Source: Clonostachys chloroleuca
Lineage: Eukaryota > Ascomycota > Sordariomycetes > Hypocreales > Bionectriaceae
Length of the DNA: 64,000 nucleotides
Reading direction: 5' to 3'
Assembly (NCBI GenBank): GCA_037952775.1
Contig: JBANAY010000003.1
Location: forward strand, 14,384,001 to 14,448,000
Both the position numbers and the translations under genes were made by a program. The notes below the pieces were generated by a model. The model was given only the letters and a program-made list of their open reading frames with translations, was not told where the DNA came from and ran no database searches. Shown here piece after piece: positions 1 to 11,235 of this stretch. Each line of letters starts with the position of its first letter. The first letter of the stretch is position 1.

Positions 1-1823
1 GCTTATGAAGTAATGAAGGCCGAAGTATTGGGCTGGATGCCCATGTCCCTGGGTTAACTTTCAAATCGGTGCGTGGCCTACCGCTTTATAATCTCAAACG
101 CAGCGGCCGCCTCCCGGAGTACCTCGTATAGCCAACAAGAATTAGACTGTAGCCTAGCCCGGGTGACCAACTTTTGTCTGTAAAGTCAAGCCTACCTCTG
201 GAATGTCGACCGAAGTCTGAAGAACTATATTTAGCCAATCATCAGGCCTAGTCAAACGTAATGAGATGCCACTCCCAATTTCGCTGAAGATGAGTTTTGG
301 CTTAAAGGCCCAACAGTCCCGCCCAGCACCTTCCCCTCTTAGTGTTCGGCTGGGCAATGCTACTGTCCAGCTTGTCAGCTTGTCAGCTTTTTGGATCCGA
401 TAAGCGTTAGATGGCAAGCTCGCTGAGTACGCCAAAAATGAAAAAAGCCCGAAACTTATGCGAGACAAGCTGCCTGTTCACTGGTTCGATTTTGCGAGCT
501 GGCGATCGCACAGGCCACTTCGGCTGCTCCTTTTCCAAGGGGAAGGCGCTAGACATAAAACCTCCGACGCAGTCTGTGCCTAGCCCTCTGAGTACGGATT
601 TGAGGGTTAGCGACGTCAACTGCAGGAGAAGATCTGTGCTACGAGCAACTCACTAGCCAGTCGAAACCTCCCCTCAAGGTTTCATCTAGTGACCAACCGT
701 GCTAATTATCCGCTTACTGTGGCGCTATATTAACAGAGAGAAATCATCCAAGTCAGTGAATCTCAAGTCATGAAGCAAGCTCCTGTGATTGCCGCTGCCA
801 GAGGTTGGCCGAAAAAGTATGTTGATCAGTATGTGATACGATACTGCAGTCTGCCGTATGCAATCCCGACAATGATAGACCACTGGCATGGACGATCGAA
901 CCCCGTGCTAATGCGCTTGTGTGGATATCTCGGAAGAAGCCAATCATGCCGGTTTTAGCTCGTGTCACTTTGTCTCGTATCTCCGTGCGATATCCGTTGG
1001 CGTAGACCCATGAGCAAACATCTCACCTCGTAAAATTGAACCAATGAAAAGGCAGCCTGTTCTCGCATAGGCTGCGAAAACACCCTTTAGATTCCACTTA
1101 TGCAGTTGTTTTGTCTAGGACTTACCTATGAGCAGAAAGTCCTAGCGGTGATCCCGAGCCGCCAAACTAGAGATGTGCGATGTTGAGTAGCCTACGTTGC
1201 GTTATGGTCTACGATCGCCATTCAGGGAGTTCGCCCATCTTCTCTAATTACAATCCGAATTATGAGATTTCGCTAGCCCGTTGTTTTCTGCACATTATCC
1301 CCGCCGAAAAACGAGGGTTTGAATTATATCATTGGTTGATACTAGAGTATAGAACACACGTAATACCGTTTTGATATCAAGAAGTTTCCTGGGCTATATT
1401 TAATTAGAAACCCAAGGATAACTTAACTAGGGAAAGAGCGCGAGACGAAACTTGACGCAAAAAGCAAGCTAGTGTACCATAGGTCGGCTATCTGTAGAAT
1501 ACTAGCATCCACCTTATTCTGTACTCTTGTTCTTAATCTCCTTTTTCTATATTACCTATTGTAGGAAGGTAAACCTAATTCTTACAAGATTTGCCTATAA
1601 ATTATACTGACAGTCGACTATATTGTGATTAAACCGGTACCTATACAGCGAGCTTGAGGATAATTCATTACTAAATGAAGGTCTTCCAGCAATATTCCTA
1701 TTGTAAAATCTGCACTCTGAACCCTCCGATCGCGCATCTCAAACAGGAAGTCACAGTATTCCTCCTACTTCCGCCCCAGAACCGACATTAAAACATTTTA
1801 GGTTCCATTACAGAGAGGGCTAC
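1..1823. other. No supported gene
   Basis: Short open frames on both strands lack recognisable domains, plausible intron structure or neighbours. I see nothing here that I can name. Confidence 0.5.
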
Positions 1824-2198
1824 TTGGGTTGGACCAGCATCAGCCAGCCCGGAACTATAATCCGAGAAGCCAACTTAATTGGGCGTGGTGTGTTTTGGCA
1901 CCTGGAAGCTTGGGCTGGAGAGATAATTTGGAGCTTTCTTGCGGTCCTGCTGTTCCTTACCCTTATCATCATCCTCACTGTCTACGATGGACGACCTATG
2001 CCAAAATGGCCCATGGGCCTCACCCTTAACACAGTAATTGCGATTCTTGCTACCATCAGTCGCGCATTTACAGTCATTCCCATCACTGAGGGCCTCTCGC
2101 AGCTAAAATGGAACTGGCTAGCTCTGGGTGCCGTGGGAGCCCGTGCCTGGCTAGGCTTGTGCTGGACGAAGAAAGGTGGCAAAGTGAGAGTAAGGTGA
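1824..2198 (+). pseudogene. DUF3176-type membrane protein fragment
   Basis: The frame encodes one strong membrane segment (FLAVLLFLTLIIILTVYDG), then a DGRPMPKWP turn, a second hydrophobic stretch (LNTVIAILATISRAFTVIP) and EGLSQLKWNW. This order, with the ISQLKW-like ending, matches the N-terminal part of the fungal DUF3176 family, whose members are usually several hundred residues longer with a C-terminal membrane span. Here the similarity stops just after KWNW, and the remaining frame (ALGAVGARAWLG onward) does not look like the family. The first codon of the open frame is TTG, so no proper start is present either. I read this as a remnant truncated at both ends. The function of DUF3176 proteins is not known to me. 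Confidence 0.55.
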
Positions 2199-3459
2199 GA
2201 ACAAGCTGAGTTGGCGGGGCCGGTTGAAGAAAGAGGTCTGCGTGGGTGCAGCTGGGCTCGCGGGCGCCCTACATACGTGTGTGACATACCCCCTCTTCTT
2301 ATATCTACACACGGCTTGAAACCTTCTGTGTATGCCGAGATTTAATGTGTGCAGCCTAGTGGGATGAATCTACAGAGTAGTAGCTGGAAATGGGACGGCG
2401 TCTGAGCTATGGTCCAGGGGAGGAGGGATGATGGCCGAGGACCGTTGCCCATATAGCAAGCACCTCTTGTAGTATGCCAGGTATATCCGAAATTCCGTGC
2501 TACTCTAGAAGCATCGTAGTCCTACCACGCGACGTAGTTAACCGCCTGAGATGCAGCCAGGTGCTAATACCACGCGTCTGCCTACTGCAAGTGAAGCAAA
2601 AGGAGCCGCCACGGGGCTCAAATTTAAGTGGTATTAATACCCTGCTCCTGAGCTACTTATCCCATTCCTATTATACCTTCAGTTCTCCGCTTCATCACTA
2701 TATCAGCAGTACGTGAGTAGTATAGGCAGACCGAAAAGAAAAAGAAGAGGAAAACAATATAAGCGGGTGAGTGTCTGACACAGGTATAGAGACGCCCCTT
2801 TCCTACATCATGTGCCTTTGACCAGGCACCCCACTATAGGACTACTAGATGAGCACATCAAGCCGTAGGGTCATAAGACTCTCTGAGCAAGGTCCAAATG
2901 TCCGAAAATTCACGATTAAATGCTCTCTCCTCCTCCGAGGAGTTGTCCCACTCGATGAGGTGTGGGTCCTGCCTACTCGTAAAAAGTTAGCCAATGGTAA
3001 TTCGCTCTGTGTCACAAGAACCACACCTACGCGACATTCTGGCAGCCCACAACCTTGCCAAACCCTCGCCTATAGCTGTTCGAGAATTTGAAGCATACAC
3101 TAACATGATTGACTGGATAGGATGAATCGCGCTATTGGGCTGAAATTATACCCTACCGCCTGTATTTGGAGAACTAGCAGGCATTTCCTTCCTGTGATCA
3201 TCCTACGGATGAGTCATACGATTGCTACACCTTGCAAAACACAACTAACATCTGAAATATGAGTTGGCGAAATAATTACATAATTAACCCCTTAACCCGA
3301 GTGAATAAGGAGCTGAGGAGTAATATTTCTATCTTCTATAGACCTACAGCATTTCTTAAGAATCCGGAGTTTCCTCAATTGAAGGGTGTGCGCGACTGAA
3401 ATATCAATCAACTGAATATTTCAATCTATTACACAAATGCAATATACCGATTATTGACA
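2199..3459. other. No supported gene; upstream of the O-methyltransferase
   Basis: No domain-bearing frame is visible. The last few hundred bases are AT-rich and would contain the promoter of the O-methyltransferase that begins at 3460. Confidence 0.45.
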
Positions 3460-4925
3460 ATGGCGGGTGCAACAAGGATTGCTGAGCTGGCAAATATCAT
3501 TGCCACACAAACAAAAGTAGTGGACGACTACTTACAATCACATAACTTCTCAACTCCGTCCTTTGGTAGCGACGGCCCAAAAACTCTTCCCATCCCTGCA
3601 TCAGAAACAGAGATCACTAGGGCACGGTATCAAGTCATCACTTGCACAGAGGAGCTCAATGAATTAATGAAAGGCCCCACAGAGGTTCTTTGGACTCGGT
3701 TCGTAAGTACTTCCGTCTTCTACGTGGCCAGGATCAATGATTCACACCACCTTTATACAGCACTCATCAATGGCGGATTTATTGGAAATCCATTTCGTTC
3801 AGCGCTTCGGCATTGCGAAAATCCTCCCTAAAGATGGAAGTATGTCATACGATGACCTCGCAAAAGTCACGGGCCTTGACAGGATTGATATCGAACGAGT
3901 GCTAAAGCGTGCAACGCTCGGTCATCTCTTTCAGGAGAGGAACGGCGAAATAATACATACAATTGCCTCGCGCGTATTGAAAGAGGACCAATCAGTGGCT
4001 GATATTGCTGAGCTATTTACCGAAGAAGCCTGGCCCTGTTTCGCAAAGGTGTGTTTCTTCTTATTTGAGTACCAGCTTTGCGACAGCTAACAGTGTGCCA
4101 GACTGTTGAGGCGTTGGACCGGTTCAAAGGCAGGCAACACATACCACAAGAAACTGTAAGCGTCGAGTGAAGCAAGTCCGTGAACAATCCTGCTAACCTC
4201 CACAAAGGGCTTCAGTTTAGCAAACAATACCCCTATGGGAATGTACGACTTTCTTCTTGAGAACTCGGTTCGAATGGAACGCTTTGCGGAGGCAATGAGC
4301 GGATTTGCAGCAAACGAAGACTTCAGTCTGCTCCTCACAGGCTTCGACTGGACGAAAGTCTCAACAGTTGTAGATGTTGGGGGGCACATGGCCCAGCCTC
4401 TATCGAACTCACAAGGGCTTTTCCAAAACTGAAGTGTGTTGTTCAGGATTTTGAAGATGTAGTTGCTGAAGGACGACTGAAAGTGCCGACAGACGTCCAG
4501 GACCGAATTATATTTGAAACACACGATATGTTTAAAACACAGAAAGCCATAGGCGCGGATGTTTTTCTTTTCAGAGCTATCTTCCATAACTGGAGCGACA
4601 TCCGTTGTATTGAGATACTGCGGGCACATATAGGAGCTCTGAAAGCGGGCGCTCATATCCTCATCAATGATGTGGTTTCATTGGCACCGGAAGTAACTCC
4701 ACCCTGGGCTGATAAGAAGACTCGGTATGTTCAACTTTTGCCTGAAGCAGCACTCAGTGAGCTAATTTCCATAACAGCACAATGGACCTCACTATGTTAG
4801 CATTCTTTGGTTCGAGGGAGAGAACATCCATGGATTGGATCGACCTAATCAAGGAAGCAAGCCCAAGATTTCAGATTAACATTATAGGGCCCCCTAGCCA
4901 TCTGATTGAAATCACGTGGATATAA
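3460..4925 (+). pseudogene. Fungal O-methyltransferase with one-base frameshift
   Basis: SAM-dependent O-methyltransferase of the fungal secondary-metabolite type (Methyltransf_2 family, which methylates phenolic hydroxyls). Exons by hand: 3460-3702, 3761-4048, 4102-4155, 4208-4724 and 4778-4925, with GT-AG introns of 52-58 bp. The N-terminal winged-helix dimerisation part (IHFVQRFGIAKIL, YDDLAKVTGL) leads into SAM motif I (TVVDVGG), then FLFRAIFHNWSD with the expected catalytic His, ALKAGAHILINDVV, and MDLTML near the end. The exons sum to 1250 bases, one short of a multiple of three. The break falls in the G-run of motif I near 4380; downstream of it the correct frame resumes and stays open. 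About 416 aa would be encoded if one base were present. It could be a young pseudogene or a homopolymer sequencing error. The nearest gene is an SDR 1.4 kb downstream. Substrate unknown. Confidence 0.8.
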
Positions 4926-6337
4926 AGATGATATTTTTTTGAGGCTACCTGGTGGATCCTTTAGAAGCTGCCACCCTCTGGGGAGGGGCGCAACGGAATT
5001 TGTAACTCAGGACACTTTTGTAACCCTCTTAACGTATTAACATACTCGGGTTGACAACACAAGTCGGTCAGATTTAGCAGAATCGTACTCTACTTTTATT
5101 GACTCACGGTTGTTAGTCACTTCTGTCACTCTAGCTGGTTTAATATATGGTGATAGTTACACGTTCGTTCAAGGCAACAATCACGAGCACTTAGTCCAGC
5201 TTGCGCCGTTTGCGCAGATCGCCTAAGTCTGAAGTTGGAGCAGTCGAAACATTTGCACAGGAGGATATATGTTGTATCAGGACCATGAGCCAAGCCCGCT
5301 CTATCAGCAATCACAAGCTACTCCGGATCCTACTTCTCTAGCACAGCTCAACGTCCCTGGTAGTATGTGCAAGCCTAGATTCTGCAAAGTCAGTAGCTGG
5401 GATTACGAAGTTCAGGTAGCAGTTTGCTGAGGACCGCTTCATCTTTGTCATGGCAGAAGATGTAGCGACAATGTCTGAAGGACTTTTGGGCACTGCCTCC
5501 GTGAGATTCCCATACGCTCCACAGCTGTAACTATGATAGCGAACAAAGTAGTAAATAGGTCAGCAGATAAGCAGCAAAAATAGATTTTGACTCAATAGTG
5601 TCCAATCAATGCCGTGCTATTGGAGTAAGTGAAGTTGCCCATTTCTCATCCAGTCTAAATGTACGGTGGTCAACCAACTAAATTCTGACTGCCCATTGGC
5701 CGACCTATACGATCTCCGGCAAAGCATTGTCTCCTAAGCTTTGAATCCTCCGCCCCCGCCGACTAAAATGTAGTCTGTCAACGACGCGCGTCATCGCTTA
5801 CGCGACTAGGAGATCATTCCATCTCCCTCAGGCTTCGCTTGCTGCGATGCGGCGCAGTAGGTCAGACACCTGAGTCCCAACGCTTGAGGCGCAAGCGATA
5901 CTGCTACTGTCAAAAGAGAAATGGGCCTGCAATCCAGCCTGCTTCGGCTGCATGGTCATAAAGCCCACCCCCAGAGATGCACGTCGTCTTCATACCTTTC
6001 CTGCACCAATGCCCTGGCGGTGAAAGTGGCGATGCCATACATATCAGTCTTTAATGATAGATGCGCAGCGTATCTGAGCCGACGGGAGGCCTCTAGCTTC
6101 CAGGGGTACTGGGTCGGGGCCCCGGTGCGCTGGGATTGAGTTCCGCTTATGAAGAGCACGTACCAGAGGCTTATCCCCTGCACAAGTTATGACAAAGTAT
6201 ATAAAAGACCGTCCTGTAATTCAAATCTGTAAAAATGGCTATTATCAAGTTCGATCATACCAAAGTAGTAAAACTCATTCACAGTTTATCCCACACCAGC
6301 AGTCTTCTTTGTGGAAGACCCTTACCGTTCAGTCGAT
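4926..6337. other. No supported gene
   Basis: Short frames only (for example around 5126-5314 and 5921-6183), none with a domain I recognise. The last 150 bases contain the promoter of the SDR beginning at 6338. Confidence 0.45.
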
Positions 6338-7160
6338 ATGCCTGGCCGTCTTGAAGGAAGAGTAGCCCTCGTTTCCGGCACTACCCAGGGCTTCGGACGT
6401 GGAATTCTAGAAACCTTTATTCGTGAAGGTGCTATGGTCTTAGGACTTGATCTACAGGCTAAAGACGGTCTGGTTGATGGCTTCAACGACAAGCAGGCCT
6501 ACCAGATACAGGCCACTGTTGCTGCGGAGGATTCTTGGAAGAGAGCTGTAAGTGTATTCATTGCAGCGTCTCACTCTATGTTTCCAACTAATGGGTTCTT
6601 TCTAGCTGGAAACATCGATTGCACGTTTTGGAGAAGCACCCTCGATTGTGGTTCATAATGCTGGCTGGGCATACCCTAGTAAATCCGGTCTCGAGGTTAC
6701 TACCGAAGAGTTTGACCGCGTCTTTGACGTGAATGTTAAAAGCGTTTACATCGCGTCTAAAATTCTCGTCCCCGAAATGAAGAAGAATGGCCCCGGCTCA
6801 ATCATTGTTATCTCCAGCGAGAACGTCTTTCGGCCTGGCGATAATCAGACGTGGTATAGCGCGAGTAAGGCGGCTGTCTCTTTAGCAACTAAATCTTTAG
6901 CGCTTGAGTTTGCTAAGGATCAACTCCGCTTTAACACTGTCTGCCCTACCTCGGGAAACACACCGCTACTTAGCACATTTGCAGGTGACGCAAACGGTCC
7001 CGTCACAGAGGAAATCATCCGGGCAAAGGGAGCGGCTATTCCTATTGGTCGAATCGCAGAACCTTCTGATGTAGCTAATGCTGTCTTGTTTCTTGCCGAC
7101 CCCGCTAGTTCGCTTATCAGCGGCGCGGAAATTCGTGTTGATGGTGCCCACAGCGTTTAG
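6338..7160 (+). CDS. Short-chain dehydrogenase/reductase (SDR)
   Basis: Classical SDR, an NAD(P)-dependent alcohol/ketone oxidoreductase, probably cytosolic. Two exons (6338-6547 and 6606-7160) with a 58-bp GTAAGT...TAG intron in phase 0 give 254 aa, the normal length for the family. Visible motifs are the Rossmann glycine motif SGTTQGFGRG, VVHNAGW (NAG motif), the catalytic Ser region IVISSENVF, and YSASK (YxxxK). The C-terminus carries the usual ISGAEIRVDGA. An upstream in-frame GTG at 6311 is rejected because the ATG at 6338 (MPGRLEGRVALVSG) gives the normal start. It ends about 100 bp before the left end of a hAT element. Its sequence is only distantly related to the other SDR in this window (22636-23669), so it is not the source of the broken copy. 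Substrate cannot be told from sequence. Confidence 0.9.
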
Positions 7161-7263
7161 TAACTGTAAAGATGACGGTTAGGGTTGGAAGTCTTTCTAT
7201 AGAACCTACAAATATGATTTTGTAAATAAGGCGACGTTCTGATATCTCAGCATCGACTTATAG

Positions 7264-7371
7264 CAGGCTTTCTATCTATACGCGTATGGATTAGTCGTAT
7301 GGAATACTTTGTATGGAATACAGTTAATCCATACTCCATACAGCCTGCGAGTATTCCATACGTATGGAATA
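7264..7371 (+). repeat. hAT left terminus with subterminal GTATGGAATAC repeats
   Basis: Begins CAGGCTTTCTATC, continues with repeated GTATGGA/TCCATAC units and ends with the palindrome TATTCCATACGTATGGAATA. The same plan is found at 8138-8236. Confidence 0.75.
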
Positions 7372-7501
7372 TCACGGAAGATAGTTGATCCATATGAAAC
7401 TTCGTTGATCAAGCTCAGGGGGGGGTGCCAAGATCTCCCTTTGCTCTGCGGTTTGTTATATGACTAGCAGAGCACTTTCACGCTGACGTTGTCGTTTGAA
7501 A

Positions 7502-7609
7502 ATGTCTTCGGTCCAATCTACAGCACCCACAGGTGGCTACGTGGGGTCGCAAACTTCCGCCACTGAACTCCAGTCCTCTCCAGGCCTTAGCAGTGCCTGC
7601 GGACCCAGG
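7502..7609 (+). pseudogene. hAT transposase N-terminal fragment
   Basis: ATG at 7502 opens a frame of about 36 codons starting MSSVQSTAPTGGYVGS and ending SSACGPR. It stops making sense at about 7610. On the other side of the inversion, at about 10390 on the minus strand, the frame GRKRKTTANTWAHAREP begins without a start codon of its own. Joined, the two give a plausible low-complexity N-terminus leading into a BED-type zinc finger. This placement is inferred from the inversion, not from direct family recognition of the first 36 residues. Confidence 0.6.
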
Positions 7610-7612
7610 GTC

Positions 7613-8137
7613 CATGGCAACATCAAAAGACTGGCCCATTTTGCCCATGGGGACAGCCTTGTCGCGTTCGGCCTTGAACCCCTCGAGATTGCTAGCAGCA
7701 TACTTATCAGCCAGCATGCCAACGAGAGGAGAGTTCATTAGACCAGGGACAATAACGTTCAACCGGACACCTTTGGGAGCGTAGATGGCAGCGGTGGCCT
7801 TAGTGAACTGGATCATGGCGGCCTTCGTCGCGGAGTAGGCTACTTGTGGCTTGCCAGCGTAGCGCAAAGCTGCGACAGAGGCTACGTTAACCACGGTACC
7901 GCTGCCCTGCTTCTCCATCAGGGGCAGGATGTGATGGCAGCAGAGGTACACTGATTTCAGGTTGACATCCGTCTGTGTGTCCCATGTTTTCTTTTGACAT
8001 CTCAGCCGGGCCACCCGGCTCAGACCGACCGACATTGCTATGAAAGAGTCAGGATAGAAATTTCACCATCGTGATAGAATCGTATGTGTGCTTCCTTACT
8101 TAATCAGGATGTCTATGCGGCCATATTTGGCGATGCA
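7613..8137 (-). pseudogene. SDR remnant (exons 2-3), interrupted by hAT
   Basis: The minus strand carries a close relative of the intact SDR at 22636-23669. It has the end of exon 2 (8137-8100, YGRIDIL), a 62-bp intron at the same place (8038-8099) and exon 3 (8037-7613) with the catalytic block VNVASVAALRYAGKP...VAYSATKAA (YxxxK). It stops exactly after SFDVAM at 7613. Exon 3 is 425 bases against 424 in the paralogue, with one extra base near 7990, so it is also frameshifted. The 5' half (exon 1 and the glycine motif) is missing: the hAT right end abuts it at 8138. The remaining C-terminus lies at 10389-10477 in the opposite orientation. Not functional. Confidence 0.88.
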
Positions 8138-8236
8138 CAGGCTTTCTATCCATACTCCATACTCTATATAGACCCGTATGGAATATGGAATATGGAATGC
8201 AACTTATATGGAAAGTATTCCATACGTATGGAATAC
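8138..8236 (-). repeat. hAT right terminus with subterminal palindrome
   Basis: Starts CAGGCTTTCTATCCATAC at 8138 and ends in a 22-bp perfect palindrome at 8215-8236 with the core TATTCCATACGTATGGAATA. This is the other end of the element, now in direct instead of inverted orientation relative to 7264. Confidence 0.75.
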
Positions 8237-8258
8237 AAAAGGATGACGTCATATATTT

Positions 8259-10390
8259 CTACAGTGAGTCGGTCGTAGAGTCTCGCAGACGCCGTCCTAC
8301 GATTTGATCATCATCATCCTCTGAGGTCCCCTCTGAATCCTCTGAGTCACCATTCTCATCCCCTTCGTCCAGATCTACAGGAATTCCTTGCGTTATTCCA
8401 CTCTTAATCCAACTCTTCATGCACTCCCCCTCTCGATTGTGCGACTTCCCAGCTGGCATCTATCCCATGATATCGTGCGACGAGCCCCAGAAAAAACACG
8501 CTCTGGCTCGGCCGACATGACCGGTATGGAAAGTATATCAACGGTCATCTGGGAGAGACGCGGGGGATGTTTGTTGCTGCTCCTCTCGAAGCCACCATGC
8601 AAGCGGCGAACAGTCAATAAGTACTGGTGGCTGTGCGGTGAAGGATTGGTACTCATCAAACTCAGTCATGGCTGGGCTCACGACATCGAGCTCTCGAGCT
8701 AGCAAATCGTACTCATCGAGGCGCTGTGCCTGATCCCTAAGTTATGGTGTTGTCGTTGTAATCGGCAGCCCTTGATAGTGATCTTCCCAATACTTTTGAA
8801 CGCTTTCAAGAACTTGTTTATGCCACGATTTGGGCCAGTTCTTTTTGATATGAGCTAAGCGCCGCGACGGGTGAAGTATCATTGCGGCACCACAGACTGG
8901 ACTCTCATCCGTGAGCTGGTAGTACTTGTCAAATATTGCCCATGATGCAGCAATGCAGCTTCGAAGTGAAGAGCTACTATAGTGTTTTTGGAATGCTTGT
9001 GTGTAATGTTTATGAAGGACGTCCATGGTGAAGAGAGTACGATCGAGGGTAATATAGCGACCCTCTGTGAGTTGAGTGATCCTCTGGAATGGTTGGAGGA
9101 AGCTGCGTGTCTCCCTCAGAGCTTGCCACTCATCGGGTGATAGGTAATCACCCCGCAAATCATCATAGTACTTCCGTTCGTACCATTCCACATGGCCCTG
9201 AAGATCAAGGACATCATTTAGCAGAAGGAACCACGAATTCCACCGCGTGTCATTATCAGGTCCCAAAGACCTCCCAGCACGTTTCTTAAACAAATTCCAT
9301 CGGTAGTCATTCTCGCGCATGTGGACTGAGACGTTATGGACTTTACCTAGGGACCCAAACACCGCCAGCCAAGCGCCTTTTGCACCTTGATTCTTTCAAA
9401 GAAATCACTGCCGAAAGTAGTTCTATCGTCGTCCTCAATCTGCTCCAGAGCCGCTGTGGCAGCTTCTTTCGAATCAATAAACAAAAAAGCCTGGACCGCG
9501 AGGTTGAGGACATGCCCATTGAATCGAATTCTCTGCTTTTTTGCCACCCACTTCATGCCTTTCTCTTGGAGGTGTTCCCCGAGAAAGCGGCATAACTTGT
9601 CATTTGAGCCGTGGTTGTCGCCAGTAAAAAAGCCTATCTTATTCCAAATGTTATAGTCATCAAGGACTTGCCGAAGAAGCTTCCATTGCTCCGCTCCGCC
9701 ATGCCCACCTGGCCCGTCTAGGCTAGGTAGCTCTGACAGTGCTAGTAAGGCCTGCAGCGTCTCCTTTGTGTCGACATCCAAAAATTTTACGCAAGTTCCG
9801 AGGAAGGCTTTATGATTCGGTGCAGACCAAACATCCAAAGAAAGGTGGATTTTCCAAGGAGACGACTGGAGCTTTCTCCGTAGAATATCCTTATACACGC
9901 AATAAGAATTAGAGACGTGCTTTTGTATGGAACCGTGAGAGAGGCTGATAAGGTCATTTGCTGTGTGGTTGACCGCGCAAATCAGTGCGTGCAGCTCTGG
10001 CCAGGAACTGCAGTTGTAGGAGAGGTTACGGACAGTAACAAGCTGGACCAGAGCCTCCAGTGCGGCCTTCCGATTGACAGCAGTTCTTAGGGTTTCCTCT
10101 CGTCTGACTGATTGCTTCGTGGCATGCGCCTCGCCAGCTTTTGCGAAGGCGTCCTGGATAAGGCTATCGCGCTGTTTTTTGATTGGGTGGTCGGGTGCTT
10201 CCAGCTGAATGCCGTGGCTCTTCGGCAAGTGCTTGCGGAATGTCGTCGAGACCGTTGTCGAATAGGGAGGGTTAATACGGTGCATACAATAATAAAACTT
10301 CTCATTCCGCCGAGCGCAACGAACAGGCTCCGTATCGTAGGGCTCACGGGCATGAGCCCAGGTATTTGCCGTGGTTTTACGCTTTCTGCC
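8259..10390 (-). pseudogene. hAT-family transposase, degenerate
   Basis: Cut-and-paste transposase of the hAT superfamily. Reading from 10390 down: BED-like zinc finger (CARRNEKFYYC...HLPKSHGI), a middle region with FTGDNHGSNDK, a long helical RNase-H-like part (LGPDNDTRWNSW) and the C-terminal dimerisation domain (LAWWLREEQ, then LSQMTVDILSIPVMSAEPERVFS). An acidic tail ends at 8259. Lesions: frameshift near 9355, in-frame TAA near 8742, frameshift near 8565 and frameshift near 8435. The first 11 or so residues of the longest minus-strand frame (10414 upward) come from the inverted SDR sequence, so the true start is the fragment at 7502. Nonfunctional. Confidence 0.9.
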
Positions 10391-10477
10391 TCGGCCTTCT
10401 TGGCCTCGCAGCAATCCAGATACATCACTGGACAGAAGATCGTGGTGGACGGTGGTATTACCTCCTCAACTGGCTAA
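10389..10477 (+). pseudogene. SDR C-terminal remnant
   Basis: Encodes SAFLASQQSRYITGQKIVVD and ends GGITSSTG before TAA, the C-terminus of the SDR whose body is on the opposite strand at 7613-8137. The intact paralogue has VFLASEQARYITGQKIVVDG at the same place. It joins the body in register if the interval 7610-10390 is flipped. Confidence 0.88.
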
Positions 10478-11235
10478 TACTAAGGCTAATAAAATTTCAT
10501 GATATCAAATGGACTTCAAGTATTCATAATTAAGCATTGGTATGGGGCCTACTTCCGCGTAGTTTGGGCTTAATACGGCCACTGAGGGCCACAACGGGCA
10601 ACACTTCATTGGCCGACCAATTCCGGGGTAAAAGCTATAAGTTTCTTCACGTGACTCGGATCTCGAGAGGGCTTTGAATTGTGGATTGTAAAGGAAAGCG
10701 ACACTAATAGCTACTAACAGAAGCCACCAACGAATACGCATGGCCTGTGAGCCACGATCCAAGATTATTAACCGCAGCCACTGTCAGGATCATATTAATT
10801 CAAGCCAAATTCCCGATGCCTTCCACCTTATGTAGACTCTATAATGGCTTGAACCATTACCTGGCGTCAGTGGCGATGGTGAGCTGGAGGAGAGTGAAGG
10901 GGCCAGTATAAAGGAGTAATTGCTATGTAGCTATAAAGATACTATAGGCATGCAGGTAGAGTTTTTTAGTAGTAATATATTAATCTCTAAGTTCCTCCCG
11001 CGTATGCCTAGCCATAGAATATTGCTTATAAAGGGCCTAACCGGCGGACCACACGTGGCCTCCCTGCGAGGATCCTGACACCTGCCCTAATGCCCGTACT
11101 CTCTCGACAGGCCCGTTCGTGGCCGTTTTTTGCATCCATTTTATAATTTGCTTCTGGCATCAAATGCTCCAGCAATGGGAATACCTACAAGTTCGGCGAC
11201 CAATGGTCTGTGCACCCTGCGCCCACCGCGACACC
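10478..11235. other. Gap between SDR remnant and aldolase remnant
   Basis: No supported gene. A minus-strand frame at 10505-10741 starts with a hydrophobic segment (MRIRWWLLLVAISVAFLY), but it has no other support. The pair here is tail-to-tail, as in the second SDR/aldolase copy. Confidence 0.5.

Larger units (their letters stand above)
7264..10390. mobile_element. hAT transposon, split by an internal inversion
   Basis: A hAT-superfamily element. The left terminus starts CAGGCTTTCTATC at 7264 and the right terminus starts with the same 13 bases at 8138. hAT ends should be inverted, but here they point the same way. The transposase N-terminus is on + (7502-7609) and the rest is on - (8259-10390). 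Flipping about 7610-10390 restores inverted ends, a continuous transposase start, and the SDR reading frame across the second breakpoint. I found no matching 8-bp target duplication (left flank 7256-7263 and right flank 8130-8137 differ). The transposase has several frameshifts, so the element is dead. Confidence 0.8.

Noticed and set aside
10347..10414. Start of the longest minus-strand hAT frame at 10414
   Set aside because: The first residues are the reverse of SDR sequence; the real start is at 7502 across the inversion.
10505..10762. Possible small secreted protein (hydrophobic start)
   Set aside because: No cleavage-site pattern or Cys spacing, no homologous partner in the second SDR/aldolase locus.
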